DNA from: Chlorobiaceae bacterium
Lineage (GTDB): Bacteria; Bacteroidota; Chlorobiia; Chlorobiales; Chlorobiaceae
Assembly: GCA_013334565.1 (NCBI GenBank)
Contig: JAAXXI010000004.1
Coordinates: forward strand, 24,796 to 88,795
Direction of reading: 5' to 3'
Length of the DNA: 64,000 bases
The translations under genes and the position numbers were made by a program. The notes under the pieces are model-generated. The model saw nothing but the letters and a program-made list of their open reading frames with translations, was not told where the DNA came from and searched no databases. Below are positions 1-10,600 of this stretch, one piece after another (position 1 is the stretch's first letter; each line of letters opens with the position of its first letter).

Positions 1-166
1 TTTTCAGGTTTTCGTTCAGGATGTACGCCTGGCCTATGGAAACGAAGGTCAGCAGGCCGATGGAGACGAACGCCGAAAAGAGGAAGGTCCATGCATGTCC
101 CGGACGCACCGATGGTGCTAGATGCAGCGGACCGATCGACCTGTCGCGTTGTTCGTTCATTTTCAT
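1..166 (-). CDS. N-terminal part of a membrane protein, probably an MFS-type transporter (runs off the window)
   Basis: Read by hand on the minus strand: the ATG at 166-164 overlaps the TGA of the upstream ATPase gene (165-163) as ATGA, so the two are translationally coupled. The 55 visible residues are a short charged N-terminus followed by one hydrophobic segment (about residues 27-45) and then a YILNENL stretch. A polar leader, first membrane helix and short loop resemble the start of major facilitator proteins, but nothing here is diagnostic. Position after a LolD-type ATPase would also fit a LolC/E-like permease, although those start differently. Identity therefore rests on the missing 3' part. 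Confidence 0.5.
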   Translation of the reverse strand, partial: MKMNEQRDRSIGPLHLAPSVRPGHAWTFLFSAFVSIGLLTFVSIGQAYILNENLK

Positions 167-864
167 ACCCCCTGTCTGCCGCATTCATCGAGCATGCCGT
201 CCTGCATGTGCAGGCAGCGGTCGGAGAGAGCAGCGTACTCTTCGTTGTGGGTGACGATCACGAAAGATGTCCTGCGTTCCTTGCTGAGGCTCGCCATGAG
301 CTCGTAAAGCATCCCGCTGTTCCTGCTGTCGAGATTCCCGCTCGGTTCATCGGCGAGGACAAGTTTCGGATTGTTCATGAGTGCCCGGGCGATCGCCACA
401 CGCTGCTGCTCGCCGCCGGAAAGTTCGGAAGGGAGGTGGTCGAGCCGTTCGCCGAGCCCGAGCTCGATGAGGAGCTGTTCGGCCCTTTTTTTCGCCGGGG
501 GGAGCTTTCCGGTGGCGATGAATTCCGGCATGGCGACGTTTTCAAGGGCGGTGAAATCGGAAAGGAGATGATGGAACTGGAACACGAACCCGATTTTCCG
601 GTTCCTGAACCGGGCAAGCTCTTTCTGGGAAAGGGTGTATTTTTTGTCCCTGAAGAGCTGGGTGCCTTCGAAGAGGATCTCCCCGCTGTCAGGGCTGTCA
701 AGTGTGCCGAGGAGGTTGAGGAGCGTTGTTTTGCCGCTTCCCGAGGCTCCGATGATGGTGACCATTTCGCCTTCCCCGACAGAAAGGGAAATCCCCCGGA
801 GTATCTGCAGCTTCTGCCTTCCGGGGATGGCATAGGTTTTATCGAGGTTTTTCGCTTCAAGCAT
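163..864 (-). CDS. lolD: ABC transporter ATP-binding protein, LolD/MacB type
   Basis: A 233-residue ABC ATPase with all nucleotide-binding motifs: Walker A GASGSGKT at 39-46, Q-loop Gln96, signature LSGGE at 148-152, Walker B LVLADEP at 168-174 and switch His206. The GNLDS after Walker B and the overall length are typical of the LolD/MacB/FtsE-like group, which powers lipoprotein release from the inner membrane or export of substrates through a partner permease. It starts 2 bases after proA ends, and its stop overlaps the next gene. No LolC/E permease is visible in the window, so the lipoprotein role is inferred from the family. Confidence 0.8.
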   Translation of the reverse strand: MLEAKNLDKTYAIPGRQKLQILRGISLSVGEGEMVTIIGASGSGKTTLLNLLGTLDSPDSGEILFEGTQLFRDKKYTLSQKELARFRNRKIGFVFQFHHLLSDFTALENVAMPEFIATGKLPPAKKRAEQLLIELGLGERLDHLPSELSGGEQQRVAIARALMNNPKLVLADEPSGNLDSRNSGMLYELMASLSKERRTSFVIVTHNEEYAALSDRCLHMQDGMLDECGRQGV

Positions 865-866
865 GG

Positions 867-2123
867 TTACTGGGGCCGGATCTGGCCTTCACCTTCGATG
901 AGCCATTTATAGGTTGTGAGTTCTCTCAGAGCCATGGGGCCTCTGGCATGCAATTTCTGCGTCGAGATGCCTATTTCGGCCCCGAGCCCGAACTGGGCGC
1001 CATCGGTGAAAGCGGTTGAGGTATTGACGTAAACGACCGCGGCATCGACCTTTTTCATGAAGGTTTCTTTCGCCGCCCTGTCGTTGGCGATGATCGCTTC
1101 GCTGTGTTTCGAGCTGTAGCGGTCTATATGTTCGAGCGCCTCCTCGAGCGAAGGGACGGTTTTAACCGACATTTTCAGCGAGAGGAACTCCGTTCCGTAA
1201 TGTTCCGGTTCCGCCCTGTGCAGCAGTGTTTCGGGATAGTGCCCTTTCAGCGCGGCATAGGCTTCATCGTCGGCATAGAGCACCACCTTTTTGTCCTGCA
1301 GCGGCTCCAGAAGCGCGGAGAGGTCCCCGAGCCTGTCCCTGTGGATGACAAGCGTGTCGAGGGCGTTGCAGACGCTGGGGCGTCGGGTTTTTGCGTTGAA
1401 GACGACTTTCCTGCCGAGCTCAAGGTCCCCGCTCCGGTCGAAATAGGTATGAACGATGCCTGCGCCGGTTTCGATGACGGGCACTTTCGAGTTGTCGCGC
1501 ACGAAATCGATCAGGTTCTGGCTGCCACGGGGAATGATCATGTCGATATAGCCGACCGCGTTCAGCATGATGCCTGCCGCCTCCCGTTCCGCGGGAAGCA
1601 GATAGAGTGTGGCGGGGTTTATCCCGTGGTCTTTCAGGACATTGTGGATGAGCTCGGCGATGGCGATATTCGAGTACATGGCATCGCTGCCGCCTTTCAG
1701 TACCGTGGTGTTCCCTGATTTCAGGCAGAGTGTGAAGACGTCGAACGTCACGTTCGGCCTCGCTTCGTAGATGATGCCGATGACACCGATCGGTACGGTT
1801 ACTTTTCTGAGCTCAAGGCCATTGGGAAGGGTACGCTCTTCGAGGACATGACCGAGAGGCGAAGGGAGCGAAGCCACGTTGCGGATGTCTGCCGCAATCC
1901 CTTCCAGGCGGGCTTCGTTCAGCAGCAGCCTGTCGTACATGGGATTCGAAACGTCCATCCGTTCGAGGTCCTTCCTGTTCGCATCGAGCAGCGCAGCGCT
2001 GTATGCCGGTATTCTTGCGGCAAGGTCGAGAAGGAGGCTGTTGATTGCCGCATCGCTCAGTGTCACGATCTCCCTGCTTGCCTTCCTGACGATTTCAAGC
2101 TGGCGTAATATGGTTTCCTGCAT
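867..2123 (-). CDS. proA: Glutamate-5-semialdehyde dehydrogenase (gamma-glutamyl phosphate reductase)
   Basis: Full-length 418-residue ProA. It reduces gamma-glutamyl phosphate to glutamate-5-semialdehyde with NADPH, the second step of proline synthesis in the cytoplasm. The aldehyde-dehydrogenase-fold catalytic cysteine is Cys252 in the [10 protein letters not shown] stretch. The conserved [17 protein letters not shown] (about 110-126) and IPRGSQNLI (about 197-205) are typical of ProA. It lies 15 bases downstream of proB on the same strand, so the two consecutive proline enzymes are co-transcribed, with the ABC ATPase gene following closely. Confidence 0.97.
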   Translation of the reverse strand: MQETILRQLEIVRKASREIVTLSDAAINSLLLDLAARIPAYSAALLDANRKDLERMDVSNPMYDRLLLNEARLEGIAADIRNVASLPSPLGHVLEERTLPNGLELRKVTVPIGVIGIIYEARPNVTFDVFTLCLKSGNTTVLKGGSDAMYSNIAIAELIHNVLKDHGINPATLYLLPAEREAAGIMLNAVGYIDMIIPRGSQNLIDFVRDNSKVPVIETGAGIVHTYFDRSGDLELGRKVVFNAKTRRPSVCNALDTLVIHRDRLGDLSALLEPLQDKKVVLYADDEAYAALKGHYPETLLHRAEPEHYGTEFLSLKMSVKTVPSLEEALEHIDRYSSKHSEAIIANDRAAKETFMKKVDAAVVYVNTSTAFTDGAQFGLGAEIGISTQKLHARGPMALRELTTYKWLIEGEGQIRPQ

Positions 2124-2138
2124 GGCTTTTATGGATTT

Positions 2139-3227
2139 TCAGGGTGTCAGGTAGAGGTAATCGTAATGGACCAGCGGTTTCTGGTCTTTCTGCCCCATTA
2201 CGGAACGCGTTTTTTCCGAGCCGTACTGCGCCATCCCGTAGCCGAGCACACTTTTCTCCTCTGAATATATTTTAATAATGTCGCCTTTCATGAAGGATCC
2301 TTCAATAGATACCACGCCAACCGGCAGCAGGCTGTTGGCACGAACGTCGGCGACCAGTGCCGTTTCGGCGCCCTTGTTGACGGTGACGGCGCCTTTTTCG
2401 AGACCTTCGCTTGTCGCGATCCATCGCTTCGGGCCGTGGGTGGTTTTCTGGGCGATGAATTTCGTGCCGGTCTTTTCACCCTCGAGCAGCGACAGCAGTA
2501 TTCCCGGTTTGCGGCCGTTGGCGATATGGACCGTTATGCCCAGCCGGGAAAGTTTGTTCGCGATATGGCATTTGGTCAGCATGCCGCCCCTGCCGAATTC
2601 TGATTTTCCGGGGCTGATATACTGATGGAAATGCCTGGTCGAGGGATCGATTTCGCTGATGACGCTCCCGTCATCTCTTGAAAGGTCGAAAAGCCCGTCC
2701 ACATGAGAGAGAATGATATAGCCTTCGACATCCATCATCGATGCGATCAGTCCCGACAGTTCGTCGTTGTCGGTGAACATCAGTTCGGTGACGGAGACCG
2801 CGTCGTTTTCATTGACGACCGGAATTATTTTCTGCTGCAGGAGCGCCGTGAAGCAGGTCTGCATGTTCAGGTAGTGAAGGCGGTCCCTGAAGTCGCTTTT
2901 GGTTACCAGGATTTGCGCCGTGATCAGGCCTTTCTGCGCGAAAAGCTCGTTATAGGTGCTGATGAGCTTGATCTGGCCTGTCGATGCGAGCACCTGTCTT
3001 GCCGCTACAGGCGTGAGGCTGCGGGATGGTTTGACCAGAGACCGTCCCGCACCTACCGCTCCGGATGAAACCAGAATGACCTGGATCCCTTTTTTGTGGA
3101 GCAGGGCAATCTGGGAGGTCAGGCTTTCAAGGATTTCGATATCGAGCTCTCCATTCCTTGATGTGATGACGTTTGTGCCGACCTTGACGACAATTTTTCT
3201 ATAGATGGGTTGCTGTATCTGTTTCAT
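2139..3227 (-). CDS. proB: Glutamate 5-kinase
   Basis: A 362-residue ProB with an N-terminal amino-acid kinase domain (about 8-255, beginning KIVVKVGTNVI) and a C-terminal PUA domain (about 275-355). It phosphorylates glutamate to gamma-glutamyl phosphate, the committed and normally proline-inhibited step of proline synthesis. The start ATG at 3227 gives the family-typical N-terminus. It is the first gene of the proB-proA-lolD run; its promoter should lie in the gap above 3228. The length matches PUA-containing bacterial enzymes. Confidence 0.96.
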   Translation of the reverse strand: MKQIQQPIYRKIVVKVGTNVITSRNGELDIEILESLTSQIALLHKKGIQVILVSSGAVGAGRSLVKPSRSLTPVAARQVLASTGQIKLISTYNELFAQKGLITAQILVTKSDFRDRLHYLNMQTCFTALLQQKIIPVVNENDAVSVTELMFTDNDELSGLIASMMDVEGYIILSHVDGLFDLSRDDGSVISEIDPSTRHFHQYISPGKSEFGRGGMLTKCHIANKLSRLGITVHIANGRKPGILLSLLEGEKTGTKFIAQKTTHGPKRWIATSEGLEKGAVTVNKGAETALVADVRANSLLPVGVVSIEGSFMKGDIIKIYSEEKSVLGYGMAQYGSEKTRSVMGQKDQKPLVHYDYLYLTP

Positions 3228-4761
3228 TCTTTTTTACCATGTCATCCCGGGATGTTCGCCTTCCAGGGCCAATCACCAGGTTTATCTGCAAGTTCTATCG
3301 ACAAAGATAAAAAATAGCTTCAAACCCGGATATTTTCACTGGGGGTTGGAGAACGTTTTTTTCCGGTTTCCGGCATCGCGGAGTACTTCGTTCTAGCGTG
3401 GAACTGAACAGAGAGGTGTTATGGTGACGAGGCCGGCCGGTCAGGAATTGGATACAGGATCTTTTTCGGACCGGCATCCGCAGCTCTGTATCAGTCTTTC
3501 TGTTTTTTGCGGAGCCGCAATTTCAGGAACAGAAAAATTGATCCGAGAAAGACAAACCAACCTACGAGGAGGTGAATGTCGTCAATACCGATAAAATCCA
3601 TTTGTTTTTTTTTCAGCAGACAAAAGCGCCGGAGGGCGGCAAGGCTTTCTTCCAATAGGCCGTTGCGAGCTTAACTTATCAAATAATTGGCTGATAACAA
3701 ATGTAAATCTTGTTTGAGGGTTTTTTGTTAAGGGCGCTTTATAATAAGCCGGGAACCGGGTTATCCCTTTTCAAATGCAAATCGATCATCCATGATGACG
3801 ATGATGATCAAGCCTGTCATCTTCAGGTACCCTTCGTGATAATCATGAAAAGTCATGAAATATTTTTTTGTTCACTGATCGTATCGATGGGATTTTATCC
3901 TGTCTTTTTTATTTGGATTACATGCGCGCTCAGCGGGAATATTATTGTGAATAATTTTTGTTCCTTCTGTTGGGTTTGTGTTGGTACGTGTGTTGGTGGT
4001 TTGTTGACAGGATGTTGATGATGTGTGGAGTATCTGTTGACAGGTGCCCGGTCGCCGGATGTTGTATTTGTATTTATTGATTTTATTTAAATAACATAAT
4101 CTTGTATTAAGAAAATTGACGTCAGTTTTCTGCCTTCTTCATCTGTAAATCGCTGAACAGTGGCGATTATTACAAGACTTTCCGGCTTGTTGTGAATGAA
4201 TCCTCTATTTTTCAGATGGATTAAAACCATTTTATTCTGCTCAAGTTAATGGATTTGAGATTTTTTTGATGGATTTAAGACGATCGACTTCGGAGTAAAT
4301 TCCAGTAAATAAATTTTCTGCCATCGATTTATTCTTCGCTGTTATCCTCCTGTTTATTTTTTCTCATCTGTATGTTAATACGGTAAAAATCAAAGCTTAG
4401 GTCAGGGTTCAGGTTTGATCCTGATTATTGAAGATCTCCGGTCCGCTTTGATTTCCTGTTGAGCCTTGCGGGGTCGTTTCGTGTTCGGGCGATGTAATCG
4501 ATGTGATTGCCGTGAGGCATTTCAGCAGTTTGGGGAGGTGTGAAAAGAAATGCATATTTCATTGAAAGGCATGTTGTTACCGGGCAGCCGGATGTGCAGT
4601 TGTGATGACCGGCTGCTTTCTGGTGAATACGGAAAATTTTCCGAAATTCACAACCAGTTATTCTGCCTTGAGTTAATGTTATTTGCACGTTTGATGGTGG
4701 CCTGATCAATCGCAGAACAACCACGTTTCGCTTATGTGAACATCTTCTGGATTGCATATCG
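3228..4761. other. Long AT-rich intergenic stretch with only a possible tiny ORF
   Basis: About 1.5 kb between divergent proB and the antiporter gene. Base composition is clearly AT-richer than the flanking genes, especially 3600-4420. Apart from the 36-codon ORF at 3491-3601 I see no convincing gene, tRNA or strong inverted repeat. The longer frames here (3710-4018 plus, 4425-4940 minus) have unconvincing composition, and the second runs into the antiporter gene. The stretch must carry the promoters of proB and the antiporter gene. A short duplicated TGTTGACAGG occurs near 4003 and 4034. Confidence 0.6.
3491..3601 (-). CDS. Possible 36-residue single-pass membrane peptide
   Basis: ATG at 3601-3599 to TGA at 3493-3491. 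The peptide is a short acidic N-terminus (MDFIGIDDIH), one hydrophobic run of about 17 residues, and a strongly basic tail ending RLRKKQKD, giving a positive-inside topology with the C-terminus in the cytoplasm. That layout is typical of real small membrane proteins and uncommon in random sequence. No clear Shine-Dalgarno site is visible upstream, only an A-rich run, so expression is uncertain. I do not recognise a family. Confidence 0.4.
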   Translation of the reverse strand: MDFIGIDDIHLLVGWFVFLGSIFLFLKLRLRKKQKD

Positions 4762-6936
4762 ATGCTGTTGACGAGCCTTTTTGCCATAACCCTGCCGTTG
4801 AAGAATCCGGTCCTGCAGTTTTCACTGATACTGTTCATCATTCTTTTTGTCCCCCTTCTTTTCAACAGGCTGAAAATTCCGAGCCTTGTCAGCCTTATCA
4901 TTGCCGGGGCCATTGTCGGACCGAACGGACTCAACCTCATGCTTCGCGACAGCAGTATCCTGCTGTTCGGTACGGTCGGATTGCTCTATATCATGTTTCT
5001 TGCCGGTCTCGAAATAGACGTCGAGGATTTCCGGAAGAACAGCGTAAAAAGCACGCTGTTCGGTCTCTATACCTTTTTTATCTCCATCACGCTCGGTATC
5101 GCCGTCGGTATCTGCCTGCTGCATTTTCCCCTGCTTTCTTCCATCCTTATCGGCAGCATTTTCGCTTCCCATACCCTTATTCTCTATCCTGTCGTCAGCC
5201 AGCTGGGCATCGCGAAAGACAAGGCGGTGAATATTGCTATCGGCGGCACACTGATTACCGATACGCTCGCGCTTCTCGTGCTTGCGATTGTAGCTGAAAT
5301 ATCGAACGGCGAGATAGGGGGAATGTTCTGGATGAGGCTGGTTATCGGCCTCATGATTTTCAGCGGGATTGTCCTTTTCCTGTTTCCGGTGATCGCACGC
5401 TGGTTTTTCAAGCGTTTCGACGACAATGTGCTGCAATACCTGTTTGTGCTGGCACTTGTTTTTTTCAGCGGTTTTCTTGCCGAAGCTGCGGGGGTCGAAG
5501 CGATTATCGGGGCTTTTCTCGGTGGGCTCAGCCTCAATCGGCTGATCCCGGTCACCTCACCCCTTATGAACAGGATCAGGTTTGTCGGCAATGCCATTTT
5601 CATTCCTTTTTTCCTGATCGGTGTCGGCATGCTTATCGATATCCGGGCTGTTTTCAAGGATTATGAGACCATCCGGGTCGCCCTCGTCATTACGGTTGCC
5701 GCTTCGGTTGCCAAATATTTGTCAGCGTGGATAACCCAGAAGCTGTTCGGGTTCTCCCTGGACCAGCGGCGGCTGATCTTCGGTCTCATCAGTGCGCATG
5801 CGGCTGTTGCCCTCGCCACGGTCCTGATCGGCTACAATATCGTGACCGGGACCAATCCGGACGGTACTCCCCAGAGGCTTCTGAACGAGCAGGTGCTGAA
5901 CGGGACGATCCTGTTCATTCTCCTGACCTGCATCTTCGCGACCTTTACCGGGCAGAAAGGCGCACACAACATCGCTCTTGCCGAATCGGCGGAAGAGGTT
6001 GCGGAAAACCGCAGCGGGATCGAAGAGGAAAGGATCCTCATGCCGCTTGGCGATGCGGACACTGTCGACGAACTGGTGAACCTCAGCGTAACGGTAAAAT
6101 CGCAGAAAAGCCGGAATGGCATCTATGCCGTGCATGTAGCCGATTACGACCTGCCGGACGAGATGGTGAAAAAAACAGGGGGCACTATCCTCGAAAAAGC
6201 CCAAGTGGCAGCTTCTTCAACCGACAACAGCCTGACGCCGATCCTGCGTTACGACAGTGACGTGGTCAACGGTATTGCCGGCGTTGTCAGGGAACGGAAA
6301 ATCACGGTCCTCATCATGGGACTGCACCATAAAAACAGCGTTACGGAAAGTTTTCTCGGCCGTTCATCGGAGGATATCCTGGAGCGGTGCAATGTTACAA
6401 CGATGATTTACAAAGCTGTTCAGCCCCTTTCCACGATCAGGCGTACGATCCTGGTCATTCCGCAGGAAGGGGAGAACGAGCCGGGGTTTTCCCTGTGGAT
6501 GCAGAAAGTCATCAACATAGTCCGCAACACCGGAAGCAGGCTTATCGTCCATGCTTCCAGACAGACCGTCGCGTGCATCAGAAAATCCGACTGCTGGAAG
6601 TTTTTCATTGCCGATTACAGGGTGTTCAGGGATTGGGACGAACTGCCTGCTCTGTCGAAGGAAATCAGAAGCGACGACAACATCATCATCGTCATGAGCC
6701 GGAAGAACCGGCTGTCTTACCATAACAAGATGTCGAAGATTCCTTCGTATCTGAACAGGTATTTTACCGGCAACAGCTTTATCCTTGTCTATCCTGTCCA
6801 GTCAGGAATGCCTGAAGAAACATCCGGAATGTCATCCGATGAGCCGAAGAGGACGGTATTCATCCACTTGCGGGAAATAGGCAGGCAGCTGGGAAATATC
6901 TATCGGCACAAGGAGAAGGAGTCTGTCGGGGAATAG
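4762..6936 (+). CDS. CPA2-family cation/proton antiporter with C-terminal cytoplasmic (Usp-like) region
   Basis: A 724-residue protein. The first ~400 residues hold about twelve hydrophobic segments with features of the monovalent cation:proton antiporter-2 family, including IIAGAIVGPNGL near 46-57 and FLAGLEID near 80-87. After about residue 410 it becomes soluble, with two stretches that look like universal-stress-protein halves (about 415-560 and 565-700). It should exchange Na+ or K+ for protons across the inner membrane; the soluble tail would be regulatory. It stands alone, convergent with the fur-like gene. The start is the first ATG in frame; no strong ribosome site is seen. Confidence 0.85.
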   Translation: MLLTSLFAITLPLKNPVLQFSLILFIILFVPLLFNRLKIPSLVSLIIAGAIVGPNGLNLMLRDSSILLFGTVGLLYIMFLAGLEIDVEDFRKNSVKSTLFGLYTFFISITLGIAVGICLLHFPLLSSILIGSIFASHTLILYPVVSQLGIAKDKAVNIAIGGTLITDTLALLVLAIVAEISNGEIGGMFWMRLVIGLMIFSGIVLFLFPVIARWFFKRFDDNVLQYLFVLALVFFSGFLAEAAGVEAIIGAFLGGLSLNRLIPVTSPLMNRIRFVGNAIFIPFFLIGVGMLIDIRAVFKDYETIRVALVITVAASVAKYLSAWITQKLFGFSLDQRRLIFGLISAHAAVALATVLIGYNIVTGTNPDGTPQRLLNEQVLNGTILFILLTCIFATFTGQKGAHNIALAESAEEVAENRSGIEEERILMPLGDADTVDELVNLSVTVKSQKSRNGIYAVHVADYDLPDEMVKKTGGTILEKAQVAASSTDNSLTPILRYDSDVVNGIAGVVRERKITVLIMGLHHKNSVTESFLGRSSEDILERCNVTTMIYKAVQPLSTIRRTILVIPQEGENEPGFSLWMQKVINIVRNTGSRLIVHASRQTVACIRKSDCWKFFIADYRVFRDWDELPALSKEIRSDDNIIIVMSRKNRLSYHNKMSKIPSYLNRYFTGNSFILVYPVQSGMPEETSGMSSDEPKRTVFIHLREIGRQLGNIYRHKEKESVGE

Positions 6937-6954
6937 GGGAGGGATCCTGCACCT

Positions 6955-7443
6955 TCAGTTTTTATACTTGGACGGTTCGCCGGAGGAATGTCCGCTGCAT
7001 TTTCCGAAAAGCTGAAGGGTGAAGCTCTCGGGTTCGAACCCATTTTTACTGCAAAGATTTTCGAGTATATCCGAAAGTGACCGGTCGGATATTTCCAGCA
7101 CCTTTCCGCAGTCGTTGCAAACCATGTGCAGGTGATTTTCAACACCGTAGGCTTTTTCGTAATGGGTGTGCTTGTGGCCGAGATCGGTCCTCGATACCAG
7201 ATGGAATTTCAGGAGCAGGTCGAGGGTGTGGTAGACGGTCGCTCGCGAAATGCCGACACCCCGGTTTTTCAGTTTAACGAACAGTTCATCGGCATCGAGG
7301 TGGGTATCGGAGCGGTAGATTTCCTGCAAGACGGCAATCCGTTCCGATGTGCATCGGAGACCATGCTCTTTCATACCGGTTCTGAACTGGGTCTCAGCCA
7401 ACCTGGTTATCTTTGCGGGTTTTTCTTTTTTTCCCATGTTCAT
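6955..7443 (-). CDS. fur: Fur/PerR-family metal-responsive repressor
   Basis: A 162-residue Fur-family protein: an N-terminal winged helix (about 15-85, with GISRATVYHTLDLL as recognition helix) and a C-terminal dimerisation/metal domain with the His-rich HKHTHYE and HLHMVCNDCGK. The structural zinc pair CNDC is present, but the second CxxC of many Fur proteins is absent; only one Cys (FGKCSGH) remains near the end. A regulator of iron or peroxide response is expected; Fur, PerR and Zur cannot be separated by eye. It is 203 bases upstream of the PAS kinase terminus and has its own promoter region. Confidence 0.85.
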   Translation of the reverse strand: MNMGKKEKPAKITRLAETQFRTGMKEHGLRCTSERIAVLQEIYRSDTHLDADELFVKLKNRGVGISRATVYHTLDLLLKFHLVSRTDLGHKHTHYEKAYGVENHLHMVCNDCGKVLEISDRSLSDILENLCSKNGFEPESFTLQLFGKCSGHSSGEPSKYKN

Positions 7444-7583
7444 CGGTCTCTACGGTTTGCTTTCTCAGGATCGGTTGCTGAGGAAACCATCGCAGGAACA
7501 TCTCCGATCTTATCCTGAACGGAGCATTCGCTCCATGTGATGATTACGGTATTTCTGAATGAAGTTACAAATTCACCATAACC

Positions 7584-7616
7584 CCTGCAATGCCGGTCCG
7601 GATTCAGCATTGCAGG
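7584..7616 (-). terminator. Hairpin after the PAS kinase gene (possible terminator)
   Basis: A perfect 10-bp inverted repeat, CCTGCAATGC / GCATTGCAGG, with a 13-base loop lies about 30 bases past the kinase stop codon. No U-run follows on the minus strand, so it may be a pause or RNA-stabilising hairpin and not an intrinsic terminator. Confidence 0.45.
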
Positions 7617-7646
7617 AATAATTGCGGAGAATTGATGGATGGCGGT

Positions 7647-10600
7647 TTATTTTTTTCCGGTAAGCGATGTGATCATGTCGAGGAGCTCATTTTTCTTGAC
7701 AGGTTTTGTAAGGTACCCGCTGAATCCGGCATAAAAAGCTTTTTCCCTGTCATCGGGTGATGCGAATGCTGTCTGAGCGATGACGGGAAGATCGGGACGG
7801 ATCTCCCTGATCAGCTGGTGGGCGTCATAACCATTCATGACGGGCATCTTCAGGTCCATAAGGACGATGTCCGTTTCAGGGTGCTGCCGGACCAGTTCAA
7901 CTGCTTCCCTGCCGTTTGTTGCGATATGGAGGGTGAACTGTTCACTTTTCAGGGCTTTTTTCAGCAGCAGGGCGCTTACGTCGTCGTCTTCGGCAATGAC
8001 GATGTTCAGTACGGACATATCCGGATTTTCGGGGATTACCGGTTCAGCAGGCACGGATTTATGGACCGGTGTCCATGGAAGGGTGAAAAAGAACCTGCTT
8101 CCCCCGCTCAGGCCGGGTTCCACATGGATGATCCCGCCCAGCAGCTCGATGTAGGCTTTCGTGATGCTCAGACCGAGTCCGGCCCCATCATGAAGCCTTG
8201 AAAGCGAGGTGTCCACCTGGCTGAACCGTTCGAAAATTTTCTCTTTCATTTCCGGTGGAACACCGACGCCGGTGTCGGTGACATAAAATTCAAGGATCGC
8301 ATCCTTTTTTTCATAGCCGAAGTCGATATGCCCTTCGCTGGTGAATTTAAGGGCATTCTGAAGCAGGTTGGAAAGGATCATCCGAAGTTTGCCGCCATCG
8401 GTCACCATGTTGCATTCGTTCTCGGAAAGGCCGGGCTTCCAATTCAGTTCCAGTCCCTTGTTTTGCGCTTCGTCCCTGTATTCGCCGTAGATTTCTCTGA
8501 GAATGCTGTTGAGGGGTGTTTCGGAAAGTTCGATGATCGATTCCCTTGCATCGATCCGCGAAATTTCCATGATGTCGGTTATAAGCTTCATCATCCGTTC
8601 GCCGCTCTGCTGGATAAGCTCGATGTACTCCTGCTGTTCTTCACCGGACAACTGCGGTTCCCTGAGCAGTTCCGAGAAACCGAGGATACCGTTCATAGGC
8701 GTCCGGATTTCATGGCTGATGTTGTTCAGGAAGGCTGACTTCAGCCGGTCACTCTCTTCAGCCTTTTCTTTTGCGGATATCAGTTCATTCAGGAGCTTTT
8801 TGTTATCCGTGATATCTTCCTTGACAGCCACGAAATTGGTTATTTCGCCCTTCTCGTTCCTGATGGGGGCGATGGAGGCATCTTCCCAGAAAAGCTCGCC
8901 GTTTTTCTTCCGGTTATGGAATTCGCCGTGCCATACCCTGCCGGAAAGAATGGTGTTCCAGAGATGTTCGTATACTTCCTTCGGCATGAGGCCGGACTGG
9001 AGCACGCGGGGGTTCTGTCCCTTCACTTCTTCGAGCGTGTATCCGGTATGTTTCGTGAACGAGGGGTTCACGTACTCGATATTGCCGTCAATATCGGTGA
9101 TGACCACGATTGCAGGGCTCTGTTCTATGGCGATACTGAGCTTCTTCAGCTCTTTTTCCACCTGGTTGCGATCTGTAATGTCATGCAGGATCAGGTATAC
9201 GAGCCACTGGTCGTTGGTCTGGATTTTCTGCCCGTACATCTCGATATCGACGATCGCTCCGTCGGCTTTCCGATGCTTGACGACGAAAGTCCGTGTGCTG
9301 TTAGATTTCCATCCTTCGAGGCGTTTCCTGGAATTTTCCGGCGTATCGGTATTTATTTCTATGACGCTCATCCGGACCAGCTGCTCCCTGCTCCAACCGT
9401 AAAACCTTGCAGCGGCATTGTTCGCATCGATGATATTTCCTGTTTCCGGATCGAGGATAAGCATTGCGGCAGAATGCTGCTCGAAGAAATTCCTGAACCG
9501 TTCTTCGCTTTCTCTCAACGACTGTTCAGCTTTTTTACGCTGCGATACATCCCTTCCGGTCACGACCGAACCGGTAATCGAACCGTTTTTATCATATATG
9601 GGGGCGAAATTGTAACTGCCGGTCCATTGTTCTCCGGTATCCTTGCGCCGCAATCCGTATTCGGCCGCTATTCCATGTTCCCCGCGCAACGCCCGCGCCA
9701 CCGCCCACTGATCGAGGGATGCAAGGGAGCCGTCGGCCATGAACACATCGAGGATTTCCGGGTAGTCTGAAAGTTTTTTCAGGCACTCCCTTTTGTTCCT
9801 GAACCTGTGGAACGAAGCGAAAGCCTGATTGAACTCGATGAAGCGGCCTTCCTTGTCGGAAATGAAAACGGCATCGCTCATGCTTTCAAGTGCAGCTTCG
9901 AGCATGGTTTTGTTTTCGATGAGCTCTCTTTCGGCTTTTTTCCTGTCGGTCACATCGTTGACGATGCAGTAGTATACTTTTTTGTCTGCGATCGTGGAGA
10001 GGTTGCAGAATACCTCGACGTCCTTGAAGGAGCCGTCGGCTTTTTTATGAACGGCGGAAAACTGTTTCCTGCTGAGCCGGCTTGCCGCTTCCTTATTTTT
10101 ATCAAGGGTTTCCGGTGAATTTGCGGAGAGCTGTCCGATCTTCATCTGGCAAATATCTGCGGATGGCCAGCCGTAAAAAGAGGTGGCGGCCCTGTTTGCA
10201 TCGATTATCCTGTCGGTTTCCGCATCGATGATGAGCATGGCGGAGGAGTGCTCTTCAAAGAGGTTCCTGAAGCGCTTTTCGTTTTCCTTCAGCTTGTTTT
10301 CCGCTTCTTTCAGGCAGGTGATATCGATGACGACCCCGATATACTGAATAACCTTGTCTTTGCTATTCCTGATGGGGATGCCTTGTGTCATCAGCCAGTG
10401 GTCGGAACCGTCTGGATGGCGTACTCGCCACTGCAACTGGAAAGGATGGCCTTTTTTAACAGCCGCGGCCACTCTGTTTTCGGTTATTTCCCGGTCCTCT
10501 TCGATAATGGCCTGTTTCCAGCTTTCATAGGACGGCGTACAGGAATATTTCTCGATGCCGTAAAGATCCCAAATCTCATCGCTCCATTTGTTTTGGTTGC

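Noticed and set aside
3295-3477. 60-codon minus-strand frame before proB
   Set aside because: Mixed basic/Cys composition, no ribosome site, not distinguishable from chance.
3710-4018. 102-codon plus-strand frame in the AT-rich gap
   Set aside because: Contains a run of Asp codons and Cys-rich tail without ribosome site; probably chance.
4425-4940. 171-codon minus-strand frame upstream of and into the antiporter
   Set aside because: It overlaps the antiporter start and has no domain or good start.
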